Shown: positions 16,163-24,623, counted from the first letter of the stretch. The stretch: 64,000 nucleotides of DNA from Dethiosulfatarculus sandiegensis (GCF_000931935.2 NZ_AZAC01000017.1:1-64000); one strand, 5' to 3'. Notes: a model not told the origin generated them from the letters alone. A program made the numbers and translations.

Positions 16163-18112
16163 ATGGCCAACTGGCGAATCCTGAGGCGGGTGGTGAACAG
16201 CCGGGGGCGTCCCCGCGCGGACATAAACGAATCGGATCTCATCATCCAGGGTGAGGAGATAGAATTCGAGCTGATCTACGGCGCGGACCTGTTGTACGGG
16301 CAGTGGGAACACGCCCAGCAGGGCGCCAACTGGTCCCCCAGGTTTTCCATGGCGGTTTATCCCATGGGCGGTTCCGCATCCATGGCCGAGCCGGGAACCA
16401 TAGTCTCCGCCACGCCTCAGCGCCCCCGCCACCTGCGCTTTCGATTCCGGGCATCAGGGCGCAGACGCCTGTTTTTCCAAGGAGCTTCGGTCAGCGCTCC
16501 CCACCGCTCCGTGGCCGCACCCCGGCCCGGAGCCGCGCCGAGTGAGCCCCTTTTCCCGCCGGTCGAAGGCGAGATGGTCATAGAGGTCGTAGACCGGCGC
16601 ACCTATGAACAAAGACGGGCCTCCGGTCCCCTGGCCGGGCGTTCACGTCAGCAGGCCCTGGCCACAATGCAGGGCGAGGCAAGTCAAGGGTTCCGCCATT
16701 GGCAACGGGAACAGGCCGTGCTGGAGCGGGAACAGCAGGCCAGCCCCGGACGGCAGCGGTCCGGCGTTCCCAACGGAGTGCTGGATTTTCGGGTGCTGCC
16801 GGAGCAGGAGACCTGGGACCTGACCATGGGCGAGTTCAGCCAGTACATGGATGCCTTGAATAGGGCCGTGATGGCCACCCCCGTGCTTGATCTCAGCTCC
16901 AGCACCCATAGGCAGTTTTTGCCTTGGCGCGCTCCCGGCCTACAGCAGGGAAGCGGCCCCATCCTTCCGGATACCATTTCGGTTCAATTGAACTGGCAGG
17001 TGGAAGACTGGGGGGGCGCTGAGGTGCGCATTTCCGCGACAATGCAGGCCCGGGGCATACTCGGCAATGAAATGAGAATGTGGCGCAGCCTGGTTGCCGA
17101 AAGGAGAATTGAAACAGCTCAGTTTTATCCCACTGACTCCTGGCTGGTGGTTCGCATAAATGGCGGGGAAGGCCGTCCCGTCGGGCCGGTGCTCATGACA
17201 CCGCGGGCCCTCATAGCCCATCAAACCCGGCTCACGCTTCTTAATCTATGGGAATGTGTGGAGCGGGTGGCAGATATCTATGATTTTTTCACCTTTGTGA
17301 CCGCCGCAGGGGGACCGGCGCTGTTCGGAACCGCCCTGATCGGCCGTGGTCTGCGAGCCGCTATCCGAAGAGCGCGCAGCGCCATTGCCCGCCTGGGGCG
17401 TGAAGCCTGGCAGAGCGCCCGACGGCTCTTGCCGCGAGGCCGGGGAAGGCCGCTGGCCCTTCCCGCGCGCGGTGTGGATGATGCGGCCCGCGGAGCCTCC
17501 AGAGGCCATCGGGCTGCCGGGCGCGGCAACAGAGGCAGCGGGGGGCCGGATCGGGGCGTCACTGCGCCGCGGCTGCCTCGCGGCCCTCACACCGGCGGTG
17601 CCGGAGTCGAAGAGCCGTTTGAGGAGATCGGCATCCAGTTTGGCCGCAGATCCGTGCTCGAGGTGGGTTACGCGGCAAGAAGAAGCCGCAGCACTTTCGA
17701 GGTCAGCCAGGCCGAGCTTCGCCGCATAGCCGAGGAGATTTTTGATAATTCTCCGGTGCTCCAGGAATTGGCCAGACTGAGTCAAGGACAAGTGGGGGAG
17801 CTGCGGGAAGGGGTGGAGCAGGTCTTGCGCAATTGGCACCATCAATCCGGATACGGGATCGAGATTGTCAACAGCATCCCGGCGGCGAGCGGACGCGCCA
17901 GCCTTTTTTCCCGGCGAGGTTATCTGCAACTTTCCACTGCCTGTCTGGAGCGCAGCCCCGCCGGATTTCACGAATCCATAACCCACGAGTTGGCGGCTTA
18001 TTACAGCTGGCGTCATTATCGCGCCCTGGGCGCTCCTTTGCCCAGATTCGGTGAATTTTACAACCTGCCTTTTTACCTGGAGGCAAGAGTCCTGCATGGC
18101 AGGTGGCTTTAA
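16163..18112 (+). CDS. Modular protein with hydrophobic core and C-terminal HExxxHE domain, possible effector
   Basis: 649 residues, ATG at 16163 behind GAGGTTG. The N-terminal half (MANWRILRRVVNSRGRPRAD...) is beta-rich, and a central segment (residues about 355-395, IYDFFTFVTAAGGPALFGTA) is hydrophobic and could insert into a membrane. Residues about 400-480 are an Arg/Gly/Pro-rich linker. The last 160 residues form a separate domain with FHESITHELAAYYSW at about 602-616 (HExxxHE) and end LPFYLEARVLHGRWL. The order of N-terminal module, hydrophobic segment, disordered linker and compact C-terminal domain resembles polymorphic toxins, but no known toxin family is recognised and no small immunity-like gene follows; a strong terminator comes next. 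It is co-oriented with the 1188-residue gene 20 bases upstream. Confidence 0.6.
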   Translation: MANWRILRRVVNSRGRPRADINESDLIIQGEEIEFELIYGADLLYGQWEHAQQGANWSPRFSMAVYPMGGSASMAEPGTIVSATPQRPRHLRFRFRASGRRRLFFQGASVSAPHRSVAAPRPGAAPSEPLFPPVEGEMVIEVVDRRTYEQRRASGPLAGRSRQQALATMQGEASQGFRHWQREQAVLEREQQASPGRQRSGVPNGVLDFRVLPEQETWDLTMGEFSQYMDALNRAVMATPVLDLSSSTHRQFLPWRAPGLQQGSGPILPDTISVQLNWQVEDWGGAEVRISATMQARGILGNEMRMWRSLVAERRIETAQFYPTDSWLVVRINGGEGRPVGPVLMTPRALIAHQTRLTLLNLWECVERVADIYDFFTFVTAAGGPALFGTALIGRGLRAAIRRARSAIARLGREAWQSARRLLPRGRGRPLALPARGVDDAARGASRGHRAAGRGNRGSGGPDRGVTAPRLPRGPHTGGAGVEEPFEEIGIQFGRRSVLEVGYAARRSRSTFEVSQAELRRIAEEIFDNSPVLQELARLSQGQVGELREGVEQVLRNWHHQSGYGIEIVNSIPAASGRASLFSRRGYLQLSTACLERSPAGFHESITHELAAYYSWRHYRALGAPLPRFGEFYNLPFYLEARVLHGRWL

Positions 18113-18138
18113 GGTTCAAGGCCCGAGACAGAGCAGGC

Positions 18139-18189
18139 AAAGCCAAAGCAAACGGCCTGTTAACCTCGGGCCGTTTGCTTTGGCTTTTT
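18139..18189. terminator. Strong bidirectional terminator between convergent genes
   Basis: A 19-bp stem (AAAGCCAAAGCAAACGGCC pairing with GGCCGTTTGCTTTGGCTTT, loop about 11 nt) followed by T on the plus strand and preceded by A on it. It separates the 649-residue gene from the convergent ggt operon. Confidence 0.85.
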
Positions 18190-18208
18190 GCGGTCGGTTA
18201 AAGTTTTT

Positions 18209-19846
18209 TCAGACCTGATCCGGCCCTGCGGCAATGCCGTCTCTTCTGAACTCGGCAGCGCCCTGGAACCCTTTGCCGTCAAGTTGCCTGAGCACTGTGT
18301 GCACTGCGCCCAGGTAAAAGGATCGGGGCCTTCTCTGGTCCAGGGTGTAGCCCTGGTGAGCCAGGCCTTGCACCAGCTCGTCTTTAAAACCGCCTGCCTC
18401 CAGGCTTACGGTGCGGTTTGTTGCGCAGTGAATCCTGGGTTGGGCCTGGGCACGGGCAATGGAGAGTCCGCCGTCGGCCAGATACAGGAAAAAACGGGCC
18501 AGGGCGGAGATGATCCTCTCCGAGCCGGGACTGCCGGTCACCAGCCAGGGCTTGCCCTCAACCATTGCCATGGTGGCAGCCACAGAGGACCAGGCCATGC
18601 CGCCGGGGGCCCGGTAATTGGGGTGGCCGGGGGTGTGGTCCTGGGTGTCGAGAAGGTAGTTGTTGTACAGAAAGCCCAAGCCCTCACAGGCGGTTTTTGA
18701 GGCGTAAACCAGGTTTACCGACTGGGTCAGGCCAACTGCGTTGCCCTCGTTGTCCATCACCGAAAGATGGGTTGTTTCTCCTCCTTGCCAACCAGGCTCG
18801 GAAAAGCTCATATCCGGGGTTTTGCGGCTCAGAATCCAACGGCTGATTTTTTGGGGCAGCTCCGGTGAAGAAAGCACCGGGTCTTTTTCCTGGTCATATT
18901 GATCCGGCCAATAGGGGTGCTCTTCCCGCTCCATCAGGCCTTTTCTCATGACTTCGCAGAAATAGGCCATGGATTTTTCGGTGAGGGGCAGATGAAATTC
19001 AGGGGGCATGGCCTCCAGGAGTTTCAGGATGAAGAGTAAAATACGTCCTGAGGTGGGGGGAGGCGTGGAGACCAGTTCAATCCCCCTGAAACTGCCGGTA
19101 ACGGGTTTTCTTATTTTGGGCCAGGGTGTTTCGGCCAGGTCTTCGGCCCGCAGAAATCCCTTGTTTTGCCTCATGTCCCGGTCTATGGCTTGGGCGATTT
19201 CGCCCTGATAAAAACTCTCCAGGCCGTTTTGGGCCAGATGTTCCAAAAGCCCGGCCAGGTGGGGCTGGCAAAAGATTTCGCCGGGTTCATAGGGTGTGTT
19301 TCCGTTTTTTAAGAAATAGCGGGCCGCCGAAGGATTTTCCGGCAGGAAAAAGTTTTCCAATTCCCTTTTTTGCAAAAAGCTCTGCAAAGGGGTTATGGTG
19401 TAACCCTCTTTGGCCAGTTCTATGGCCGGGGAAATCACCTGTTCCAAGGTAAGTTTGCCGTATTTTTTGTGCATAAAGGCCAACACCGCCGGGGTGGTCG
19501 GCACAGTTGTGGCCCGGTAACCCACTTTGGTGTCGTTGGGACCGAATTTGTCCGGTTTGGCCAGGGCCGGGATGGGGCCTGAGCCGTCCAGGGCCAGGGT
19601 CTGGCCGTTTAGATGCAGGAGCACCATGGACTGACCGCCAAGCCCGCTGGCCTGGGGCTCGCCCACAGACAGGGCCAGGGCTGTGGCGCAGGCCGCATCC
19701 GCCGCATTACCGCCTTTTTTAAGCATCAGGGCTCCGGCTTTGGAAGCGGCGGGAAAGGCGGAAGAGACCATACCGCCTTTGCTGAAGCAGGAGGTCTGGT
19801 CAGGTGTCGGTGTAAAGGCGCTTTGGATGCTTTCAAAATCAATCAC
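18209..19846 (-). CDS. ggt: Gamma-glutamyltransferase-like Ntn hydrolase 1
   Basis: 545 residues. Start chosen at the GTG of 19846, behind AAGGAGG, which overlaps the stop of the upstream peptidase gene (GTGA). The N-terminus has GGMVSSAFPAASKAGALMLK and KGGNAADAACATALALSVGE; the autoprocessing site with nucleophilic Thr is GGETTHLSVMDNEGNAVGLT, and the later GSPGSERI oxyanion motif is present. The family cleaves gamma-glutamyl amide bonds or acylates related substrates. No signal peptide is visible, so it should be cytoplasmic, unlike classical periplasmic Ggt. It is the last gene of a three-gene operon with an M20 peptidase and an aminomutase-like radical SAM protein. The exact substrate is unknown. 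Confidence 0.88.
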   Translation of the reverse strand: MIDFESIQSAFTPTPDQTSCFSKGGMVSSAFPAASKAGALMLKKGGNAADAACATALALSVGEPQASGLGGQSMVLLHLNGQTLALDGSGPIPALAKPDKFGPNDTKVGYRATTVPTTPAVLAFMHKKYGKLTLEQVISPAIELAKEGYTITPLQSFLQKRELENFFLPENPSAARYFLKNGNTPYEPGEIFCQPHLAGLLEHLAQNGLESFYQGEIAQAIDRDMRQNKGFLRAEDLAETPWPKIRKPVTGSFRGIELVSTPPPTSGRILLFILKLLEAMPPEFHLPLTEKSMAYFCEVMRKGLMEREEHPYWPDQYDQEKDPVLSSPELPQKISRWILSRKTPDMSFSEPGWQGGETTHLSVMDNEGNAVGLTQSVNLVYASKTACEGLGFLYNNYLLDTQDHTPGHPNYRAPGGMAWSSVAATMAMVEGKPWLVTGSPGSERIISALARFFLYLADGGLSIARAQAQPRIHCATNRTVSLEAGGFKDELVQGLAHQGYTLDQRRPRSFYLGAVHTVLRQLDGKGFQGAAEFRRDGIAAGPDQV

Positions 19847-21081
19847 AGGGCAGCCCTCCTTAAAGGCGAGGTAAAGACCCCGGTTTGGCACAGACGGGAG
19901 CATTCCAAAAGGGAGAGGGTGAAGAGCGCGGCCCTGGGGGCCAGGCTTTTGGTGACAATGAATTCCTGGTCACTGTGGTCCTTGCCCCCCAGTGGCCCCA
20001 GGCCGTCGACCACAGGGGTTCTCTGGGCGGCGATGAGGTTTGCGTCAGAAACCCCCTGCCTGAATTCATGATCCAATTCCTGGCCCAGTAACGCCGCCAC
20101 CTGGGCCAGAACCTGGTAGAGCTTCAAGTTGCCCTGGGACTGGTCCATGGCAGGCCTTTGGCTGGTGGGTTCTGTCTGCACGCTGGTTCCGGGGATAAGC
20201 CCCGTTTCCGTGGCTTCCTTAAGGCTGCTATGGAAAAAATCCAGTTCCTTGGGGGTGCTGAACCGCACATCCACCAGGGCCTTGGCATTGGGTGCGATTG
20301 TGTTGGGGCCAATGCCGCCTTCAATCTGGCCCACATTCACCGTAAGGCCGGGCATCCTGTTGTTAAGGCCTTCCAGCACAATGATCTGGCGGGCCAGCTC
20401 TAAAATCGCGCTGGGTTTGGCTGCCTCGGCATAGGCGGCGTGGCCCGCCTGACCCTTGACCTCAAGCTTGAAGCCAAACTTGCCCTTGCGGCCGGTTACC
20501 ACCTCGCCCTTGGTCCCGCCGCACTCCAGAACCAGGGCCAGGGCGGCCCTTTTGGCCTCCCGGCTTATCAGGCCCCTTGAGACCGGCGAGCCTATCTCCT
20601 CGTCCGGGTTAAAGATAAAGCGCAAGGGGATATCAGCTAAGAGTCCCCTTTGGCTCAGGAGCTTAAGGGCGAATATGCCGATAACCAGCCCGCCTTTCAT
20701 GTCCACCACACCCGGCCCATAGCAGTTTTCTTCATCCTGCTTAAACCAGTTGAAATCAGTACCCTTGGGAAAGACCGTATCCATGTGCCCGACCAGGAGG
20801 ATATTGTCCCGGTCTCCGGCCGCCGGAGTCTCGGCCAGCAGGATGTCCCCGTGGGCCGGGCAGGGGTGGCGGGTGAGTTCAAGCCCCAGGGGGGCCAGGG
20901 TTTGGCTGATAAAGCCGGCCACCTGGTCCACCCCTGGTTTGTTATGGGAACCGCTTTGGATCAGGACCATTTCCCGCAAAAGGGAGACCATTTCATCGGT
21001 CCCCTCCAGGCAGGCCTGGACCAGATCCCGGTTCAGCTCAGGCGTAATATTTTCTAAAGGCAAAGGCTGCATCTTCGGCAT
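19843..21081 (-). CDS. M20-family metallopeptidase (carboxypeptidase G2/ArgE-like)
   Basis: 412 residues. The M20 zinc-binding pattern is visible: GHMDTVFP (first His and Asp), GPGVVDMKGG (bridging Asp), NPDEEIGSP (catalytic Glu pair), and GGKDHSDQEF near the C-terminus (last His). A dimerisation domain lies between about residues 205 and 320. Such enzymes hydrolyse N-acyl or peptide bonds next to a carboxylate; the CPG2 branch removes C-terminal glutamate. The start (ATG 21081, GGAG nearby) lies inside the 3' end of the kamA-like gene, a 44-base overlap, indicating translational coupling. Cytoplasmic. Confidence 0.85.
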   Translation of the reverse strand: MPKMQPLPLENITPELNRDLVQACLEGTDEMVSLLREMVLIQSGSHNKPGVDQVAGFISQTLAPLGLELTRHPCPAHGDILLAETPAAGDRDNILLVGHMDTVFPKGTDFNWFKQDEENCYGPGVVDMKGGLVIGIFALKLLSQRGLLADIPLRFIFNPDEEIGSPVSRGLISREAKRAALALVLECGGTKGEVVTGRKGKFGFKLEVKGQAGHAAYAEAAKPSAILELARQIIVLEGLNNRMPGLTVNVGQIEGGIGPNTIAPNAKALVDVRFSTPKELDFFHSSLKEATETGLIPGTSVQTEPTSQRPAMDQSQGNLKLYQVLAQVAALLGQELDHEFRQGVSDANLIAAQRTPVVDGLGPLGGKDHSDQEFIVTKSLAPRAALFTLSLLECSRLCQTGVFTSPLRRAAL

Positions 21082-22621
21082 ATTCTCCAGGTTCGGGATC
21101 GGGGTAGCTTACCTGCTCGCCCGACCAGGGCTTGCGCAGGGTTATCTTGGCTCCGGTCTGTTCCACCACATTGGAGCGGTGCAGGGGGACCTTGCCTCCG
21201 GCAGTGGCGATATATCTGGGAATGGCGTCTCCGCTGATATTGCCGTACATGGATTCCACAATGTCGCGGCCCTTTTCCACCGGCACCCTCAAGTGCATGA
21301 ACTGGGGATTTCGGTAGGAACAGTTGAAAATGTAATAGGGCCTGACATCCGCTTCCTGTATGGTCTCGCATAGTTTCCACATCTTGAATTGATGATCGTT
21401 TATTCCCTTTAACAGAACCGCCTGGTTCAAAACCGCGGAGACCTTTTTGTTGATGCGGTGGAAGGCGTCTTTGCTCACCGGGGTGATCTCCTGGGCGGTG
21501 TTGATCTGGGTGACCACGCGCACCGGTTTTTTGTCGTTGGATTCTTCCAGAATATCCAACAGCTCCTGGTCCACCCTTTGGGGAGAAGTCACCGGGATGC
21601 GGGTGCCCAGGCGTTTCATCTTGAGGTGATCAATCTCATCCAGACGCTCGAGCAGCCAGCGCAGGTTTTTGTTGGGGAGCATAAAGGCGTCTCCGCCGGT
21701 GATCAGAACATCCCTGACCGCGGGGTTTTCCCGGATGTAGTCCAGGGCCTCTTCATAGGCTTCCGTGGCGTAGATGCGGTCCTTTTTACCGATATGGGCC
21801 AGGCGCAGACAGTGGGTGCAGTACATGGCGCACATGTTGGTGGCCTTGATGGTGACCACCCTGGGATAGAACTGGTCTATGAGCCTGGCCGGGGAATGGT
21901 CCGAGGCCACCGGCGGGATCTCCTCGCCCACATTATCCACCATCTCGGCCGTGGGCACGCTCTGGATCAGGATTGGATCGTTGATTTTGCCCGGCTGAAT
22001 CAGGCTGGCGTAATAGGGGGTCAGACGCATGCGGTAGGTCTCGGTCACCCTCAACACATCCTTTATGGCGGCCTCGGGCAGGTCGATCACCTTGGACAGG
22101 GTCTCCACCGAGTCTATGGCATGGCGGAGTTGACCGGAAAAGGAGTTCCATTCTTCTTCCGTGATATTCAGGGTCTTTTTAATGCGGGCCATGTTTTCCT
22201 GGATCTGGCCCCACAATTCAATGCCGCTGGGAGCCAGCTCGCCCTTTTGCTCCAAATAGTCCTTGACCCTTTGGTTGGCGCTTAAGGCCACCTTGCGGGC
22301 CTGGGCCAGGCGGCCTCCAACGGTCACCCCGTGCTCCTCCATCTCGGCATAGGCCCCGGCCAGTTCGGTCAATGCCTCCAGGCTGAATCCCAGGTCCTCC
22401 GGGGTGAGTTTTTGTTCCTTTTTAATCTTGGTCAGCCGCAGGAAAAAATCGTTGACAGGCTGGGTTAAATTATTATTGTCACAGGCCTTTTGGTAAAGCT
22501 CTTTTAGTTCGTCCTTAACTGCCTGACTGGGGGCTCCCCCTTGGGCCGGGCTGAACAGGTCTTGGAAAAACTCTTTGCTGAATCCGTCCATTTCATAGCT
22601 TTTACTGCCTGGATTACACAC
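21038..22621 (-). CDS. KamA-family radical SAM amino acid aminomutase, substrate uncertain
   Basis: 527 residues, GTG start at 22621 behind AAGGTG. The radical SAM cluster motif CAMYCTHC (Cys 264, 268, 271) sits in a lysine 2,3-aminomutase-like core; downstream are VLITGGDAF, RLGTRIPVTSPQRV, VVTQINTAQEITP and NQAVLLKGIND, all typical of KamA. The N-terminal 200 residues are an extra helical region. The two Asp residues that bind the side-chain amine in lysine 2,3-aminomutase (in PYYLYQCD and VVDAPGG) are replaced here: the regions read PYYIFNCSY and YIATAGGK. Lysine is therefore unlikely to be the substrate. With ggt- and CPG2-like partners a glutamate-related substrate is an inference. Preceded by a sigma-54 promoter. 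Confidence 0.8.
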   Translation of the reverse strand: MCNPGSKSYEMDGFSKEFFQDLFSPAQGGAPSQAVKDELKELYQKACDNNNLTQPVNDFFLRLTKIKKEQKLTPEDLGFSLEALTELAGAYAEMEEHGVTVGGRLAQARKVALSANQRVKDYLEQKGELAPSGIELWGQIQENMARIKKTLNITEEEWNSFSGQLRHAIDSVETLSKVIDLPEAAIKDVLRVTETYRMRLTPYYASLIQPGKINDPILIQSVPTAEMVDNVGEEIPPVASDHSPARLIDQFYPRVVTIKATNMCAMYCTHCLRLAHIGKKDRIYATEAYEEALDYIRENPAVRDVLITGGDAFMLPNKNLRWLLERLDEIDHLKMKRLGTRIPVTSPQRVDQELLDILEESNDKKPVRVVTQINTAQEITPVSKDAFHRINKKVSAVLNQAVLLKGINDHQFKMWKLCETIQEADVRPYYIFNCSYRNPQFMHLRVPVEKGRDIVESMYGNISGDAIPRYIATAGGKVPLHRSNVVEQTGAKITLRKPWSGEQVSYPDPEPGEYAEDAAFAFRKYYA

Positions 22622-22723
22622 TGTTACACACCTTGTTTACGGTAAGTTGGATGTATTACCCGCCTTTAAAGTAAAAAAAAGGTTTTGGTCAAAGGACGGG
22701 GTTTTATTTGAGCTGTAAAGCAA

Positions 22724-22738
22724 GCAAAGGATGTGCCT
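22724..22738 (-). promoter_or_regulatory. Sigma-54 promoter of the kamA-like operon
   Basis: On the minus strand AGGCACATCCTTTGC has GG and GC separated by 10 bases, matching the -24/-12 consensus (GGCAC-N5-TTGC). The predicted start site lies about 90 bases before the GTG at 22621. A sigma-54 activator is encoded in the divergent transcript. Confidence 0.8.
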
Positions 22739-22791
22739 AGATTTATCTATTTGATATTACAACTAAAGATAGAATAGAGTTGGAATAATAG

Positions 22792-22804
22792 GAATTTGGA
22801 GTTC
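22792..22804. promoter_or_regulatory. Probable activator binding site 1
   Basis: GAATTTGGAGTTC, an imperfect palindrome of the form GAAYT-N3-ARTTC. It is about 60 bases upstream of the sigma-54 promoter. Confidence 0.5.
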
Positions 22805-22823
22805 TTTTAATTTTTGAAAATAA

Positions 22824-22836
22824 GAATTACAAATTC
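22824..22836. promoter_or_regulatory. Probable activator binding site 2
   Basis: GAATTACAAATTC, a perfect palindrome of the same form, 32 bases (three helical turns) from site 1. Confidence 0.55.
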
Positions 22837-22948
22837 CGATTGTCGAGCAAAACGATCCTTAACCCCAGGCTTTGCTTGAAAATAAAGGCCCCGGTTTGCT
22901 ATTAGTGAAGAAGTTCAGATGAACGGGACAATGATTTTGGGAAAATAG

Positions 22949-22961
22949 GAACTATAAGTTC
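22949..22961. promoter_or_regulatory. Probable activator binding site 3, next to ggt-like gene 2
   Basis: GAACTATAAGTTC, a perfect palindrome of the same form, 25 bases before the ATG of the divergent ggt-like gene. Its position suggests control, possibly negative, of the plus-strand transcript. No clear sigma-54 promoter faces this way. Confidence 0.5.
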
Positions 22962-22985
22962 TTAAAATTTTGGAAACCAAAGCCG

Positions 22986-24620
22986 ATGGATATTGTCAAG
23001 GTTGAACAGGGTTTTTGCCCAAGTAAAGACGGCAAGGCCACCCGATCTGAGGGAGGCATGGTTGCCACTGCCTTTCCCCTGGCCACTCAGGCCGGGGTGG
23101 AAATGTTGAAAAAAGGGGGCAACGCAGTGGACGCGGCCTGTGCCGCCGCCTTTGCCCTGGGGGTGTGTGAACCCCAGGCCAGTGGGCTCGGCGGCCAGAC
23201 CATGGCCCTTTTGTATTTGAACGGCCGAACCTTTGCCTTGGACGGCTCCTCCAGGCTGCCTTCCCTGGCTCATCTTGACCGGCTGGGCACCCCGGAGAGG
23301 ATAAGGGGATACAAGGCGGCCACAGTGCCTTCCACCCCGGCGGTGTTGGGTTACATGCATCTGCGTTACGGAAGCCTTTCCTGGGATGAAATTTTAGAGC
23401 CCGCTTTGAGGCTGGCCCATGACGGATATGAAATAAGCCCCTTACAAAGCGGGTTGCAGGAAAGGGAGCTTGAGGGCTTTAACCAGGTTCCGGGAAAAAG
23501 CGGGGCCAGGGCCTTTCTTAAAGACGGCATAAGGCCCTATGAAGCGGGCGACCTCTTTAAACAACCGGAGTTGGCCGCCACTTTGGAGGTCTTGCTGGAG
23601 CAGGGGCCCCGGGGGTTTTACCTGGGCCCGGTGGCCCGGCGTATTGACCAGGATATGCGGGAAAATCAGGGGCTCATAAGGGCTGAGGACCTGGCTTTGA
23701 TTCCCTGGCCGGTGGAGAGAAGGCCCATAATGCGTCCCTATCGGGATCTGCAAGTGGCAACCATGCCTCCGCCTGCGGCCGGGCGCACCTTGCTCCTGGT
23801 GCTTTTAATGCTCGACAGCCTGAGGCAGGGCTTTTTGGCCAAGGAAGACCCTGAAACCTGCCTTTTTCTGGTGGAGGTTTTTCGCCGGGCCTTTTTGCAA
23901 AGGCGGCAGCAGCCCATGGACCCCAACCGCTATGCCCAGTCCCCGGACCGGACCATGACCAGCCTGGCCTTTGCCCGCTCCCTGGCCCGATCCATAAGCA
24001 CCAAAGTGGCCCCGGACCTTGGCGCGCCGGAAGGCCGGGCGGGCGGCGGGGAGACCACCCATATTTCGGTCATGGATAAACACGGAAACACCGTGGCCTT
24101 AAGTCAGTCCATTGAATCCATATACGGTTCCAAGGCGGCGGCTGAAGGGCTTGGTTTCATGTACAACAATTATATGCGCACCATGGAGACCATGGACCCG
24201 GCTCATCCCTATTATCTGCGCCCCAACGCGGCGCCCTGGTCTTCCGTGGCTCCTGCCATTGCCTTTTACCGGGGCAAACCATGGCTGGCCGTGGGCAGTC
24301 CGGGCAGCGACCGCATCTATTCCACCATTGCCCAGTTTTTCGTGCATATTGTGGAAAGGGATTTTTCCCTGGAAAAGGCGGTGGCCCACCCCAGGCTGCA
24401 TTGCTCCATGGGCGGCAGGGTGAGCCTGGAGGCCGAACGTTTTGATCCGGCCATTGTCAACCACCTGAAGGAGATGGGTTATAAGCTGGATAAGCGAAAA
24501 CCCTACTCCTTTTATATGGGCGCCTTGAACGCGGTGATGAAGTGCAGGAGCCGCAGGGGTTTTTTGGGAGCCGCCGAGGTGCGAAGGGACGGCTCCGCCA
24601 TGGGGCCTTATGAGGTTTAG
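22986..24620 (+). CDS. ggt: Gamma-glutamyltransferase-like Ntn hydrolase 2
   Basis: 544 residues, similar throughout to the product of 18209-19846. Shared landmarks are GGMVATAFPLATQAGVEMLK, KKGGNAVDAACAAAFALGVC, the processing site GGGETTHISVMDKHGNTVAL with its Thr nucleophile, and GSPGSDRI. There is no signal peptide, so it is predicted to be cytoplasmic. The Shine-Dalgarno is weak. It is followed after three bases by the sigma-54 activator gene and lies divergent to the kamA operon. Two related Ntn hydrolases in one regulon suggest two related substrates or a heteromeric enzyme. Confidence 0.87.
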   Translation: MDIVKVEQGFCPSKDGKATRSEGGMVATAFPLATQAGVEMLKKGGNAVDAACAAAFALGVCEPQASGLGGQTMALLYLNGRTFALDGSSRLPSLAHLDRLGTPERIRGYKAATVPSTPAVLGYMHLRYGSLSWDEILEPALRLAHDGYEISPLQSGLQERELEGFNQVPGKSGARAFLKDGIRPYEAGDLFKQPELAATLEVLLEQGPRGFYLGPVARRIDQDMRENQGLIRAEDLALIPWPVERRPIMRPYRDLQVATMPPPAAGRTLLLVLLMLDSLRQGFLAKEDPETCLFLVEVFRRAFLQRRQQPMDPNRYAQSPDRTMTSLAFARSLARSISTKVAPDLGAPEGRAGGGETTHISVMDKHGNTVALSQSIESIYGSKAAAEGLGFMYNNYMRTMETMDPAHPYYLRPNAAPWSSVAPAIAFYRGKPWLAVGSPGSDRIYSTIAQFFVHIVERDFSLEKAVAHPRLHCSMGGRVSLEAERFDPAIVNHLKEMGYKLDKRKPYSFYMGALNAVMKCRSRRGFLGAAEVRRDGSAMGPYEV

Positions 24621-24623
24621 CCG

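Noticed and set aside
17969..17989. Classical HExxH zinc protease motif in the 649-residue protein
   Set aside because: Spacing is HExxxHE, one residue too many for HExxH, so a zincin assignment is not supported by the motif alone.
18188..20091. Several plus-strand open frames opposite the ggt and M20 genes
   Set aside because: They are antisense shadows of well supported minus-strand genes with clear catalytic motifs; no ribosome sites or recognisable domains.
22886..22900. Second sigma-54 promoter facing ggt-like gene 2 (GGCCCCGGTTTGC)
   Set aside because: GG and GC are nine bases apart instead of ten; spacing is strict for sigma-54.
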